From Varanus komodoensis (lineage: Eukaryota > Chordata > Lepidosauria > Squamata > Varanidae): a DNA stretch of 64,000 bases. The notes under the pieces are model-generated. The model did not search any database, was not told the origin of the DNA, and saw only the letters and a program-made list of their open reading frames with translations. The stretch spans positions 29,327,935 to 29,391,934 of the forward strand of contig NW_025336598.1 of assembly GCF_004798865.1 (NCBI RefSeq). The letters run 5' to 3'. Within the stretch, counting starts at the first letter, position 1, and each line of letters starts with the position of its first letter. Positions 11,301 to 21,012 of the stretch are shown here, piece by piece. The position numbers and the translations under genes are program-made.

Positions 11301-14300
11301 TGATCACTTCAACGAAAAAACCCAGTCTCTCTCAATCTTCTGTCAGATTCTTCTTTCTCTAAGAACCAAAACAGACAGTGCTTTTTACTGTTTTCCTAGC
11401 AGATATGACACAATGTAGACACAACAGAGGAAACCAGATCTTAAAAGGTTCTGTACTCCTATGCAAGGGTCCCAATATAAACATTGAAAACTAATGTCCA
11501 TTTTGGTTCTCGGTCTGTTTCTGTTAGGCCTGAAAGTTTCTCAGTTGCAAGACACCAACAAGACCAGGTCTGTGATCAGCAAGGAGACCATTTCTCTCAC
11601 AGGTCCTTAAAATGAGATTCAGTACTTCAAGGCAACTGTCACGGGACAGGAAATCTTTAACAATGCCCCCTGGTTACATGGACATGAAGCCCCTGCCCTT
11701 TGGCCACACTTAGCCCCACAGGTTAGGTAATTTGTCCTGACCTGAGTATGGCTCGAGAAATCCCTAGCATTAGGGATTTCTCATTCCCAAAATGGTATCT
11801 CCCACCCAAGGCTGATATATCACAAACAATTTCTAGAAATATTCCATTTTGACTCTGTCTTGAGAGCTTGGCAACTTGTGGCTCTCCAAATAGTTATTTA
11901 TGTGCAAACTTTTTATTTTTATGTTTATAAACTGACAAGTAGTTCAAGTAGTAGACTAGGCAGCATACAATTTATATACCACTCCAGATTTAAACAGATC
12001 CCAAAGAATAAAATGCTATATTATAATAGAGTATCAATAAAACTGTGCTTGGTTAAAAATATTGGAATAAAGGTGTTTTCTGGAAGTGTCACGGTTGGCA
12101 CTATACTGGTGCCTGCTTGTCCTCCAGAGGCAGCAAATTCCACAGAAACAGGGCTGTCTGGTAATATTTTGGCCTGTGACTTCCATCAGTCCTCAGTGGC
12201 ACAACCAGTGGTGAGAGATCATGGGACTATAGGTCAAAATATTTAGAGGACCACAAGCTGACCACCTCCAGTTGTAAGAAAAGAATCTTTATACATTTTT
12301 TCCCAAATGGAGCTCCCTCTGTATAAAAAGTGGTGATATGAACTGTGCAATATTCAAGCATAGACATTCTGTTATGAAATGGCAGACCCCAAATGAAGTA
12401 TTGGCTACAGAAGGAAATATTTGGCTTAGCTGTCTTTGCAAACATATGCAGAACATTGGGTAATCAAATTTCTCTCAGTTCTGGGCTCCTAAATGTGTCA
12501 GATCAATAGAGTATTTGCTCTTTATTGGAGAAGAACAAAAGAGAGATTGTAGGATGTTCAAATTGGCAAGGGAAAACAAATAAATTGCAAAGTTCAAACA
12601 CGGAATACCAGTACACAATAAAAGTAAATCATTGTTTGGATAGAGTAGAAAGCAAAGCAGAACCAGATTAGACTGGTTTTATCTTACACATAGTATCACT
12701 TTATTTTTATTAATACTATTCTAGTAACCATTCTATTTTGTAGTAATTGCACATTAATCTGATCAACACTTTAAATAATAATAATAATAATAGTCATTTG
12801 TTGCCATCGAAAAGCTAGGATCTGCAAGAACAGATCCCTGCAGTGAGTCCCAGAAGGAAGAGGAGTGTTTAGATTATGGATTGCAAGACGCATTTAAAAA
12901 GCAATGGCTGCAGTTTCCAGAAGATCCATCGAGAGATCAAGACCCCCAAAACTGCAACAATAGGTAGAATTAAGTGACACTGCTGGACTGGCAGGAAACA
13001 TTGCTGCCATCTACTTGACAGAGAGGCTGAGAACACTAGGAGGAAGAAAAGGCAAGACACTGGCAGCCAGATCAGAACAATGCATACATTCCAAACCTTG
13101 GCTGGGCTGAGAAGCCTTACCCTCCACACCCTGGCCATTAGTACCAGGCAAGCGCAGCAGCCAGGACTTAGACTTTTGTTCTACCATGCCAACTTAGATG
13201 TTCAGTTAGGCAACACCCTGTATCTTTCCCTCTGTATTTCCTCTCAACTGAATAATTCCTATGGAGGAGGAAGAGAAATCACCTTTTCTAAGGCCTAGCT
13301 GGCCCTGGCAGGAATGGGGGATGTTCCTTTTTATTTAACTGTTTCGCCTTTGCTTTTTTCTTTTTACTGTCACTGTCCATTGAAACCATTGGAGGTAAAT
13401 AAATTATACCAGCTCTAAGGCTGATATACTTCTTCCCCTATCCTGGGGGCAGGTTGGAGGCATGGGAAGTCCAACAGATCCACAGCTCATCCCAGTATGC
13501 TCCCCAGAACACCTCCTTTGTGCACACTCTGGCAGCAGACCTTTCTGCAACTTCACTGAGGATGGCTTGCAAGAAGCTCTTCAAGGATGTACCTCTTTCT
13601 CCAATCATGAAGGGAGAGGTACAAAACAAAAAACTATGGTCCCAGGGATACCCTCCAAGGGACCACAGAAATGTACCATCTCCTCAAGGCATCCATCTTT
13701 TCCAGCTGCCATGCTACTCAGAGGAGTGGAAAACATTTATTATTATTCTTGGGGCACATGTGCACACACTAATATGTTAATACAAAAGAGAAAGTGATAT
13801 GGCTTTCTTCGTACATGAGCTCTTTGAAGCACCTTTACTGCACTGATGGGGTTTCTCCAAAAGTTCCATGGTAGAAAATGGGATGGGAGCAGGAAGAAGA
13901 GACAGGGAAGAAAATTGGGTGGGGAGGAATAATGCAGAAAGGAGGGCTCCACATCATCTGTAACCATTCATCTACACCTGCTGAGGAGCACCATTGAGAC
14001 ACAATTAAAAGCTTTGAGTTGATATTTTTAAGGAACTAAAAAAGAAAGCTACAAAAAATCTCTACAAACTAGCATCTTAGCACAACAGCACACACATGAA
14101 CAAGAATGTAATGATTTGGGAGGAATCTCACTTCAGGAATAAACAAGTGAAAAAATTGTGTCTGCCCTGAAGGAAAAGGCTAGTACAGAAGTAGCCAGAG
14201 TGATCTCCAGGAAAACTAGTTGCTAACAAATACACATACTTACTACCAAGACTTTCCCTCTCAGGGTTGGTTTACGTTTATTAAGTGTGACCATTTTGGG

Positions 14301-14350
14301 ATAGTATTTAAGAAATGTGATAATAGACAGATCTAAAACATAAAAATGTT
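11301..14350. other. CERS6 intron DNA without recognised elements
   Basis: I see no gene, RNA or clear transposon here. Simple features are an A/T triplet tract near 12777-12791 (AATAATAATAAT) and a TATTATTATT near 13738. Open frames around 11860-12246 and 13454-13797 show no family resemblance and are treated as chance. Confidence 0.5.
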
Positions 14351-14351
14351 T

Positions 14352-14378
14352 TAATAAATAAATAAATAAATAAATAAA
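14352..14378. repeat. (AAAT)n microsatellite, possible LINE tail end
   Basis: The text 'gttttaataaataaataaataaa' ends a region whose preceding 'aaaacataaaaatgttttaat' resembles the last bases of the LINE tails at 36824-36860. The stem-loop itself is not visible, so only the simple repeat is certain. Confidence 0.7.
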
Positions 14379-15415
14379 GCTAAAACTTAAATGTTCTCAT
14401 TTAACTAGCATGACAATCAACATTCTGCATCTGTCTTCTCCAAAAGAAAAGTGATCCACCAAATTATTTATATACCGATTCAGCAATAGTTGGGCAAGCA
14501 GAAATTAAAGATCCAACAGGCTTTTATTTTTAGTAAAGGATTTAATGGGGTGTTGAGAGAGTTCTTGCTTATTAAATGCATAGAATGGGAGCATTTACTA
14601 ATCTGTTCGCTTCTGAAGCTCAATTGTCCCTTTGTCTAAAAGCCAACAAGCTAGGGCAACATCATATAAACTACCTTCTTTAAAAGGGCAAAATAATGTT
14701 TTCAATCACATGGAAACATGTGATTCCTATTCCACATGGAATAGGGCTTTGAGGGTTATTTAGGTCATTTTTTGAACCAGGGGTCATTAAGTCCCTGTTC
14801 CATTGCCTGTTTCAACTTCAGCAGTTCTAACCTGGACTATATGATTAAGGGCATGAGTACCAAAGGCCATGTACAGAGTACCTTACCTCCATCACAGAGT
14901 GTCTACAGCCTACTCCCTCACAACTGTGTTATTTGACCGCAGGGTTTTTCAGGGCTTTTTTCTGAGGGCCTAGGTTCCAAGTCGACTGGATAGCTATCAT
15001 TGCATTACTGAAGCCATGAAATGAGGCTGTTTAAAGTAAGTTGGCAGAACCAGAGAGAAAGATAAAACGTTGTTATTTTCAAACACATCTGATTCTCCAT
15101 TGGGTCTATCCCATCCCCAGCTCCCCATCCATGTGGTACTCTAGCAAAGCTCCCAATGCCTTGGCATGCCACCATGCAGACATACAGCCCACTACAAAAT
15201 CGCCTGCATTGGCCACACCAGCTAGGAGAAAGGCTGGACAAGACGGCCATCAGAAGCCAACTTCCAGCCTCGAAAGCCCAGAGAAGAAGGTCCCTTGTCT
15301 TCGTGAGCGCAGATTTTTAAGGACGGGAGGAGGAGGGGGAAATAGGTGGAGAATAAGCGGGCACACGGGGCGACAGCGGTGAACACGGAAACCACATTCT
15401 GCCCCACTCAATCTT
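14379..15415. other. Intron DNA approaching the CERS6 exon
   Basis: No element or coding signal is recognised. GC content begins to rise after about 15230, leading into the CpG-rich block around the CERS6 first exon. Confidence 0.5.
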
Positions 15416-15419
15416 CAGA

Positions 15420-16320
15420 GAAGTTTGACCTGCGCAGCCCACAATCCCAGCTCAGGAGGTCGTGGGGGCGGCAGCTGCCCACAAGCCTCCTGCCCGCGCC
15501 CCACCCGCAGGACCGCCAAAGAGAGACGAGGCAAAAATGCGCCCCGGCGGTCAGACACGCCGAGCTGCTCGTTGTGGGGGGGGGACGAGGGGAGGCGAGA
15601 GCCCTCCCCATCGGGGCGGTGGGAGCGCGGCCACCCCCGAAAGAGCCCGCCACGTCTCTCACCTTTCGAAGACCACGCGGATCATGAAGATGCAGAAGGC
15701 CACGGGGAAGACGAGGTAGAGATCCTCCACCTGAGGGAAGGTGGCCTCTTCGGTGCTCTTCAGGTCCGCCCAGGTGACATTGTGTGGCAGCCAGAACCTC
15801 TCGTTCCAGAACCAGGCGAGGATCCCTGCCATCTTTGCTTTGTCTGCCTCGCACGGCTCCGCTGCGCCGCCGCTCTGCCGGCCTCTCTGCCCCGCTAGCC
15901 GATGCCGCCGAGAAGGATGCTCCGCCGCGCGCAAGCGTGCGTGTGCCCGGCTTATCGTGCCTTAAATCCGACGGCTGAGGCGCCGCCGCGGCTCTTGAAG
16001 GCGCGCCCAACCCCTCCCGGAAGCGGCCGCAGCCCTCGCCCCCAAGCTGGGCCCGCCCTGCCTTTGACCGTCCCTCCCCGGAGGCTCCGCCGCGCCCGCG
16101 CCGCTCGCCGAGGAAGGGCCCGCCCCGCCTGTCACACGGCCCTGCAGGACGCCCCCGCGGATTGGCTCCGCGGAGTGCCAGCCAGCTGGAGGCGCGGCCC
16201 GCCCTAACGCTCCCGCCGCGGACGCCGCTCGCCGGCGCGGGAGGGCCCCGCGGGGATGCGCGGAAAGTAGCCCTTCCTGCGGCTGCTGCGCTCCCCGCGC
16301 TGCCGGCCAGCATCGCTGCC
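15420..16320 (-). promoter_or_regulatory. CERS6: CpG-rich promoter and 5' UTR block of CERS6
   Basis: This block is very GC-rich with frequent CpG (for example GCGCGCAAGCGTGCG around 15926-15940 and CCGCCGCGGACGCCGCTCGC around 16214-16233). Several GGGGCGG/CCGCCC GC boxes are present. It surrounds the CERS6 start codon at 15832, and the minus-strand 5' UTR should lie just above it. A TTTAAGG-like sequence on the minus strand near 15960-15966 could act as a weak TATA-type element, but CpG promoters usually initiate broadly. The exact start site cannot be read from sequence. The block is also a candidate for antisense transcription, which is inference. Confidence 0.75.
15663..15832 (-). CDS. 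CERS6: CERS6 coding exon 1 (ceramide synthase 6, N-terminus)
   Basis: Ceramide synthase 6 is an ER multi-pass enzyme that N-acylates sphingoid bases, preferring C14-C16 acyl-CoA. The exon encodes 56 codons plus two bases, beginning [20 protein letters not shown], essentially the vertebrate CERS6 N-terminus as I know it. NVT (residues 18-20) is the N-glycosylation sequon expected near the lumenal N-terminus. Residues about 38-55 ([18 protein letters not shown]) form the first membrane helix. The exon ends in GAAAG followed by donor GTGAGA, splitting an Arg codon. The start is supported by family length, a favourable context (GCAAAGATGG) and an in-frame upstream stop at 15962-15964 with no ATG between. 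The Hox-like and TLC domains lie in later exons outside the window. CERS5 is the nearest alternative, but this N-terminus fits CERS6. Confidence 0.95.
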
Positions 16321-17523
16321 GGCTCGGGTCGGCATGATGTGCGATTGAATCGCTCGCCATGGGAGGTGTTCAGGCTTCTGCGTATCTGTCGCTGCGGCCG
16401 TCCTGGTGATTTCAAACAAAACAAAAGAACACAAAAATGCAGGTACCTGCAAACAAACTGTGAAAAGCATGAAATTGAGACGTGAGTCTATCGAAAAGAA
16501 ACCATCTTTTGCAGGCATTATTTATAAGGTGCCTAAAATACCTGCGGCCTTAACATGGTGCCTGAGGAGCCACCTTGTCCTCATTTTTCATGTATTTGCT
16601 ACACATATATATGGGGGGGGGGGGGCGTTCGTTGTGCGATGTCCTCCAGAGCCATTGGATTCCAAAGTGTACTTTTGTGTTTTGGAACTCAGAACTGCCC
16701 CTACCCCCAGTGCGCCTTTTCTTTAGGTTCTTGACCAGGTAATTTTTCTTTTAGGCTGTCCAGTTTGCCTCCTCTTGTGTGTGTGTCTTTGCGACTGGCT
16801 ATGCACAAAAATGGTAGCCTTTTGGGTAAGTACCTGCTTCCCCTGCTATGGCAACTATTTTGTGAGGATATCCATAGCACTGTCTCAGATTTTTACCTGT
16901 CCATTTCCTTAGATATGTGGGGAAGACCCCTGCATGCAGGTACAGTAGGAAAATTAACACAGACCCTGTTCTCTGGCTTATAGTTAAAGATTAAGATGCA
17001 AAAGGGAAAAGAGGATGGGTAGGGGAGAGAAAAAATAAGCAAATTAATGGAGGATTGATCTATTCAGAGCTATTTGTCATGTATTTCTATGACATTGTTG
17101 CAACAGCAAAAGAAGGTTATTGCCTTCAACCCATCCTTGGGGGTTTCCTGGCCTCATCAGGTAGGCTTCTGTGGGACACAGGCTGATGGTCCATATGGTC
17201 CTTGACTTGGAAGTAAAAGGGTTCTTTTTATGTGTAATACTTAAATTCTCAGGCTCTCCATATGTACTTTGACAAGTTTGATACATAATCTTCCCAGTCC
17301 AGGCTTTGAAAAATTTGTGAAATTTTAAAAGTTGAAGAAAAGGAAGAATGTTGTCAGGTGCTGCTTAGTCTGGCAGTGTAGCACTGTAGCCTGGTTAAAT
17401 TCTTCTTTTTGAGATACAGGAGTTCCATTTCCAACAGAGGGAGCAAACTAGTCTTAGAGCCAAGTCAGAGCTTTCAGCAATATGCACCATGAAGAGGAAA
17501 TTTGGATTAGAGTTCCAGACATG
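16321..17523. other. Spacer DNA without recognised elements
   Basis: GC content falls quickly after the CERS6 CpG block. The only notable simple sequence is a run of 13 G at 16613-16625 preceded by ACACATATATAT. No gene or transposon is recognised. Confidence 0.5.
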
Positions 17524-17531
17524 GGCCTAAC

Positions 17532-17853
17532 CAGTGCTTTTTTTGTAAAAAAAAAAAAAAAAAAAGTGCTGGAACTCAAGTCCTGGGGTCACACTTTTAC
17601 GCAATGGTCGCTGCCGGCAGTAAGCACTCAGCGCGCGACTACATGACTAATCCCAAGCCAAGCAGCATCCCAAGCCGAGCTGCGCCCTCACAATCATCAC
17701 TGACACACAAGCAGTCCACAGGTACTATGTTAATGATTTTTGCTGCCAACCTGCTAGGCCCAACAGGGCGATTCACAATCACTTGGAAAAATCCATCAAA
17801 AAAAGGTGCCGGAACGCCATTCTGGTGTGCTCTATGACAAAAAAAAAGCCCTG
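17532..17853. mobile_element. hAT-type MITE, 322 bp, perfect 8-bp target duplication
   Basis: The left end CAGTGCTTTTTTTGT and the right end ACAAAAAAAAAGCCCTG are inverted repeats, differing mainly in T-run length and one base. The perfect 8-mer GGCCTAAC flanks both sides (17524-17531 and 17854-17861). A second inner inverted pair is GTGCTGGAACTCA near the left end against 'aggtgccggaacgcc' near the right. There is no transposase, so it is non-autonomous. The intact duplication and readable ends point to a relatively young copy for this window. Confidence 0.9.
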
Positions 17854-17861
17854 GGCCTAAC

Positions 17862-18835
17862 AACCCTAGCCCCAATGGATAACAGCATCTTCTGTTAAGA
17901 TCCAGGCTTGCATCTGCATTTATGTATGGGGAGCAAAACTCCAATAAGTTTCTTCCTGCATTGGAAAAATTAATAGGGAACTTATGGGTTACATATAGGC
18001 CACTTCCAAAGCAGCTCCTGCCAAGAGAAGAAATAATAGTTCATAGTTCAGTCAGTCCAATTCCCAATGAGGTTTACTTGGAAGGAAGTCCGTTTGATTC
18101 CAAAGGCACTAACAAAGAGTGATAGGGGAAACTTCATTTTGAGTGTCAGGTTCTGTTAAAATAAACATCAGCAGGATACGCTAACAGCCAAAGAGCGATA
18201 AATCACTTAATGCAGAATATAGTTATCAGTATTTCTTTTATTGTTCCTAGTCAGTCAGCTAATCAACAATTCTCACAGGAGTCTACAGCAAAGGGTAAAA
18301 AGCAGATGCAATATAGAGGAGATCTTGACATTCCTTGTTATAGGATCAACCTGATATCTTTCCTGCTTTAAAATTTGACTGATGGATGTGCGTGTTGCCA
18401 AGCTGCATGGTGATTATGCGTTATTTCCTCCACGCCACCTGTCTGCATTCTTAAGGCACCATCTTATCATTTTATTAACAAAATGAACTTTGTTAATTAA
18501 TAAAGAGCGAACCCATTCTGGGAATTTAGGGAAGGTGTCATAAGTGCTGGCTAATAAGTGCTGTGCCCATTTAGCTTATGCTGTAAAAGTGTTAGACCGC
18601 AAAACCAGAATAGGAACATACATTTAAATTTAACCTATGGGACTCTGATAGAAACATTTGCAGCACTTAGGGCTTGTGTTCAGGGTTCCAGGTGCTCGTT
18701 TTTTTAAAAATTTGGCTTGGGAGGTTTGAGGGGCTTGGGAGAGATATACTTGCATCCACTATGATGCTGTTGCACTATTTTTCTTATTTCCCTCTTTCTT
18801 GGTAAGATACTTTGTACCACTGCAGACCTTGAAAC
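17862..18835. other. Spacer DNA, mostly unrecognised
   Basis: A short segment near 18050-18110 ('caatgaggtttacttggaaggaagtccgtttgattc') looks like a diverged arm of the hairpin family seen at 60115-60210 (consensus 'tactcagaagtaagtcccattg'). Nothing else is recognised. Confidence 0.45.
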
Positions 18836-18837
18836 TA

Positions 18838-19255
18838 TAGGCATTCTCTGGGTTATGAATGAGTTTCATTCCTGAGAAAATGGAAATTTTTCCTTAAGTT
18901 GAATTTGTATGTCAGGTCACATATTGTTGGCCTTCCATGTTCATGGGGGTTAGGGATACAGAACCTCTGTGAATGTGGAAAAACCACACATATCTCTACC
19001 CCACCCCCACCCCGCCCAAAAATCACTAGTGCTGCTTCTCTGCAGCAAGGGAATGCCAGAAAGATTTCGTTCTCAGGATGGGCAGGGAAGGAAGGCATAG
19101 TTTGGAGGCCTTCCTCTGCCCACTTTTGCTTCTGGCCTCTCTATGGTGATGATGATTTTTCACAGTCACCTTTTAAAATTAACTGGCTTTATTGCGGTTC
19201 ATTCGTAAGTATGGGTTGTTCATAACTCAGGCATTCATAACTCAAGGATTGCCTG
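18838..19255. mobile_element. Tigger-like (Tc1/mariner, pogo) MITE, 418 bp
   Basis: The terminal inverted repeats are TAGGCATTCTCTGGGTTATG at the left and, read inward from the right, CAGGCAATCCTTGAGTTATG. They match at most positions and both continue into 'aatg'. The dinucleotide TA flanks each end (18836-18837 and 19256-19257). This resembles Tigger ends ('CAGGCAGTCCTCGACTTACGA'). No transposase frame is visible. A second copy begins at 63313 and shares the internal 'ctgcagcaaggaaatg..cagaaa' and 'tctctatggtgatga' landmarks. Confidence 0.85.
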
Positions 19256-19553
19256 TATTCTGAAATTGCAGATACCCCTTTTATGTCTGGTGGTAATGCA
19301 GTTTGGAAGACTTATAAGAAATAAAGTTCTGATAGTGTGTGCATCCTATTACGTTAAAAATGCTCCATATCCACCTCTCTTCTCTCAGTTTTGTTTGTTT
19401 CTCTTTTGTATCAGTTCTCAGTAATCTGGGTTATTCTGTTCAGTGTGTGTCACACCAAGTCATTGAGTCTGCCCTAGGCGAAACCTTTCCCCTGCTTTAT
19501 TTACTCCATCTCTGAACTATCATACTTACTTAATTGTAGTTCCTTTCTTTTTG

Positions 19554-20065
19554 TTGTTAGGAGTTGTCAAGTTGTCTTTGACCTACGGCAACCCTATGAA
19601 AGAAAGACCTCCAAAATATCCAGTCCATGACAGGTCCAGATGGCTTTCTTTATGGATTCAATGCATCTCATATTTGGTCTTCCCTTTTGTCTTCTGCCTT
19701 TGATTTTCCCGTAACACATGTTATTGTGTTCTCTGGTGAGTCTTTCCTTCTCAAGATGTGTCTGAACTATGGCAGCTTCAGTTTTGTCATGTTTGCTTCT
19801 AGGGAAAACTCTAGCTCAATTTGCTCTAGATCCCATTTGTTGGTCTTTCTGTTGATCCAGGGTCTCAAAGCTGGCCTTGAGGACCATGTTTTAAACATAT
19901 CCATTTTCTTCTTATCAGCTTTCTTCACTGTCCATACATTGCTACTGGGAATGTGATAGTTTGGATGATCTTGACCTTGGTCTTCTGTAAAACATCCTTT
20001 CAAGTTCCTTCATGGTTGCTCTTCCAAGTCTTGGTTTTCTTTGAAATTCTTGGCAGCAGACTCCA
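19554..20065 (-). mobile_element. RTE-like LINE, ORF2 C-terminal remnant
   Basis: On the minus strand the translated pieces follow the end of an ORF2 family common in reptiles. In order these are VKKADKKKMDMF, then KTNKWDLEQIELEFSLEANM, then MTKLKL, a piece equivalent to 'RRKDSPENTI' and finally WRSFFHRVAVGQRQLDNS near 19565-19620. The order and spacing match 'SLEAKMTKLRL..FGHIMRRxDSLEKTIMLGK..RGRPxMRW..FWRALIHRVAxSRTQLDN' known from RTE/BovB-type elements. The copy is broken into several frames and is 5' truncated. The exact clade (RTE versus a relative) needs a database comparison. Confidence 0.75.
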
Positions 20066-20962
20066 TAAATAACAGAAAAGTAAAATCATTACCTTTTCAC
20101 AACTCAGTTCAGCAAATCGCTTAGAGCCAGGTTGGCTGCCTTTCCCCTCACAACTGCATTAATGATTGTCCCAAGATCTATATGTCTATATCTATTGATA
20201 GAGCTGGGAGTTGCTAAGCAGAGACTAACAATTAGATGGGTGATTCATCTTTGCTAAATATATTTTAATATCTATGCCATATTTGGTTGAGGTGAGACTT
20301 AGAGCAATTCACAGTAAAATAAAAATGCAGACTGTTGCTCGAAGCTTGTTAGATCTCCACTTTAGATATTAAAATCTTTTTATATCCCTAACATTCTTTC
20401 ATTCTGTGACCTTTCCCCATACATCTGTATGTTGCCTTCTTAGTTCAAAAGATGTTTGTTCTGTGTGGAGAATTAAAACTGAGAGTTTCTTGACACTTTA
20501 CATTTTAGGTATATATCCAATGCTTTCAGTAATATGGGAAGACAAAGAAATATTGAGGAACTTGAGAGACAACGCTCCAGCATAATGCAACAGGGAACTG
20601 GCAGTTCCATGGCCATGATATTCAGTGTACCATACTATATGAGTAGCTTTTGGATCTCACTGTGTCATAAGAACTTAAGTATGACTTCAGAAACCTGAAC
20701 AATCAGGTTTCAAGATGTCTACAAACTCAAGATATGCTACTTAGGCCTTAGAATGGGTCCAGAAGGAACACAGTATACAAACAGGAGTGACCCTTGAGAA
20801 CTGCAGCGACAGGAAATGCTGCATAGAGTGTAACTTAGTCTAAAGCCTGTTGCCTTAATTCCTTACTCACATGTATGTGTGAACTTGCATGTTTACACAT
20901 GTCATGAGAAATGTGGGGTTAAAGGGACTTCTCCTCCCCTCCCACCAAAACCCAGCCTTTCA

Positions 20963-21012
20963 CCCTTCTCTGAAGTCACATTCCCAACCCTTCTCTGAAG
21001 TCACATTCCCAA
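20963..21012. repeat. Perfect 25-bp tandem duplication
   Basis: The unit begins CCCTTCTCTGAAGTCACATT and occurs twice back to back, at 20963-20987 and 20988-21012, with no mismatch by eye. A third partial start (CCTTTCTG) follows. It is either a recent local duplication or an assembly artefact. Confidence 0.9.

Larger units (their letters stand above)
1..15662 (-). other. CERS6: CERS6 intron 1 (5' part, incomplete)
   Basis: This is everything downstream, on the minus strand, of the CERS6 exon 1 splice donor at 15662/15661. No second exon is visible: nothing in either strand resembles the next CERS6 segment (the part beginning FVAKPC in vertebrates), so intron 1 runs off the left edge. The stretch is ordinary AT-rich intron with repeat fossils listed separately. 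That it is intronic follows from the position of exon 1 and its donor. Confidence 0.85.

Noticed and set aside
15833-15934. N-terminal extension of CERS6 by 34 residues upstream of the ATG
   Set aside because: The open frame upstream begins with TTG, not ATG. There is no ATG between the in-frame stop at 15962-15964 and 15832, and known CERS6 starts at MAGILAWFW.
15408-16424. 338-codon open frame on the minus strand overlapping CERS6 exon 1
   Set aside because: It is a by-product of the GC-rich CpG block: the composition is Arg/Gly/Ala/Pro-rich, it lies in another frame over the true exon, and it has no family resemblance.
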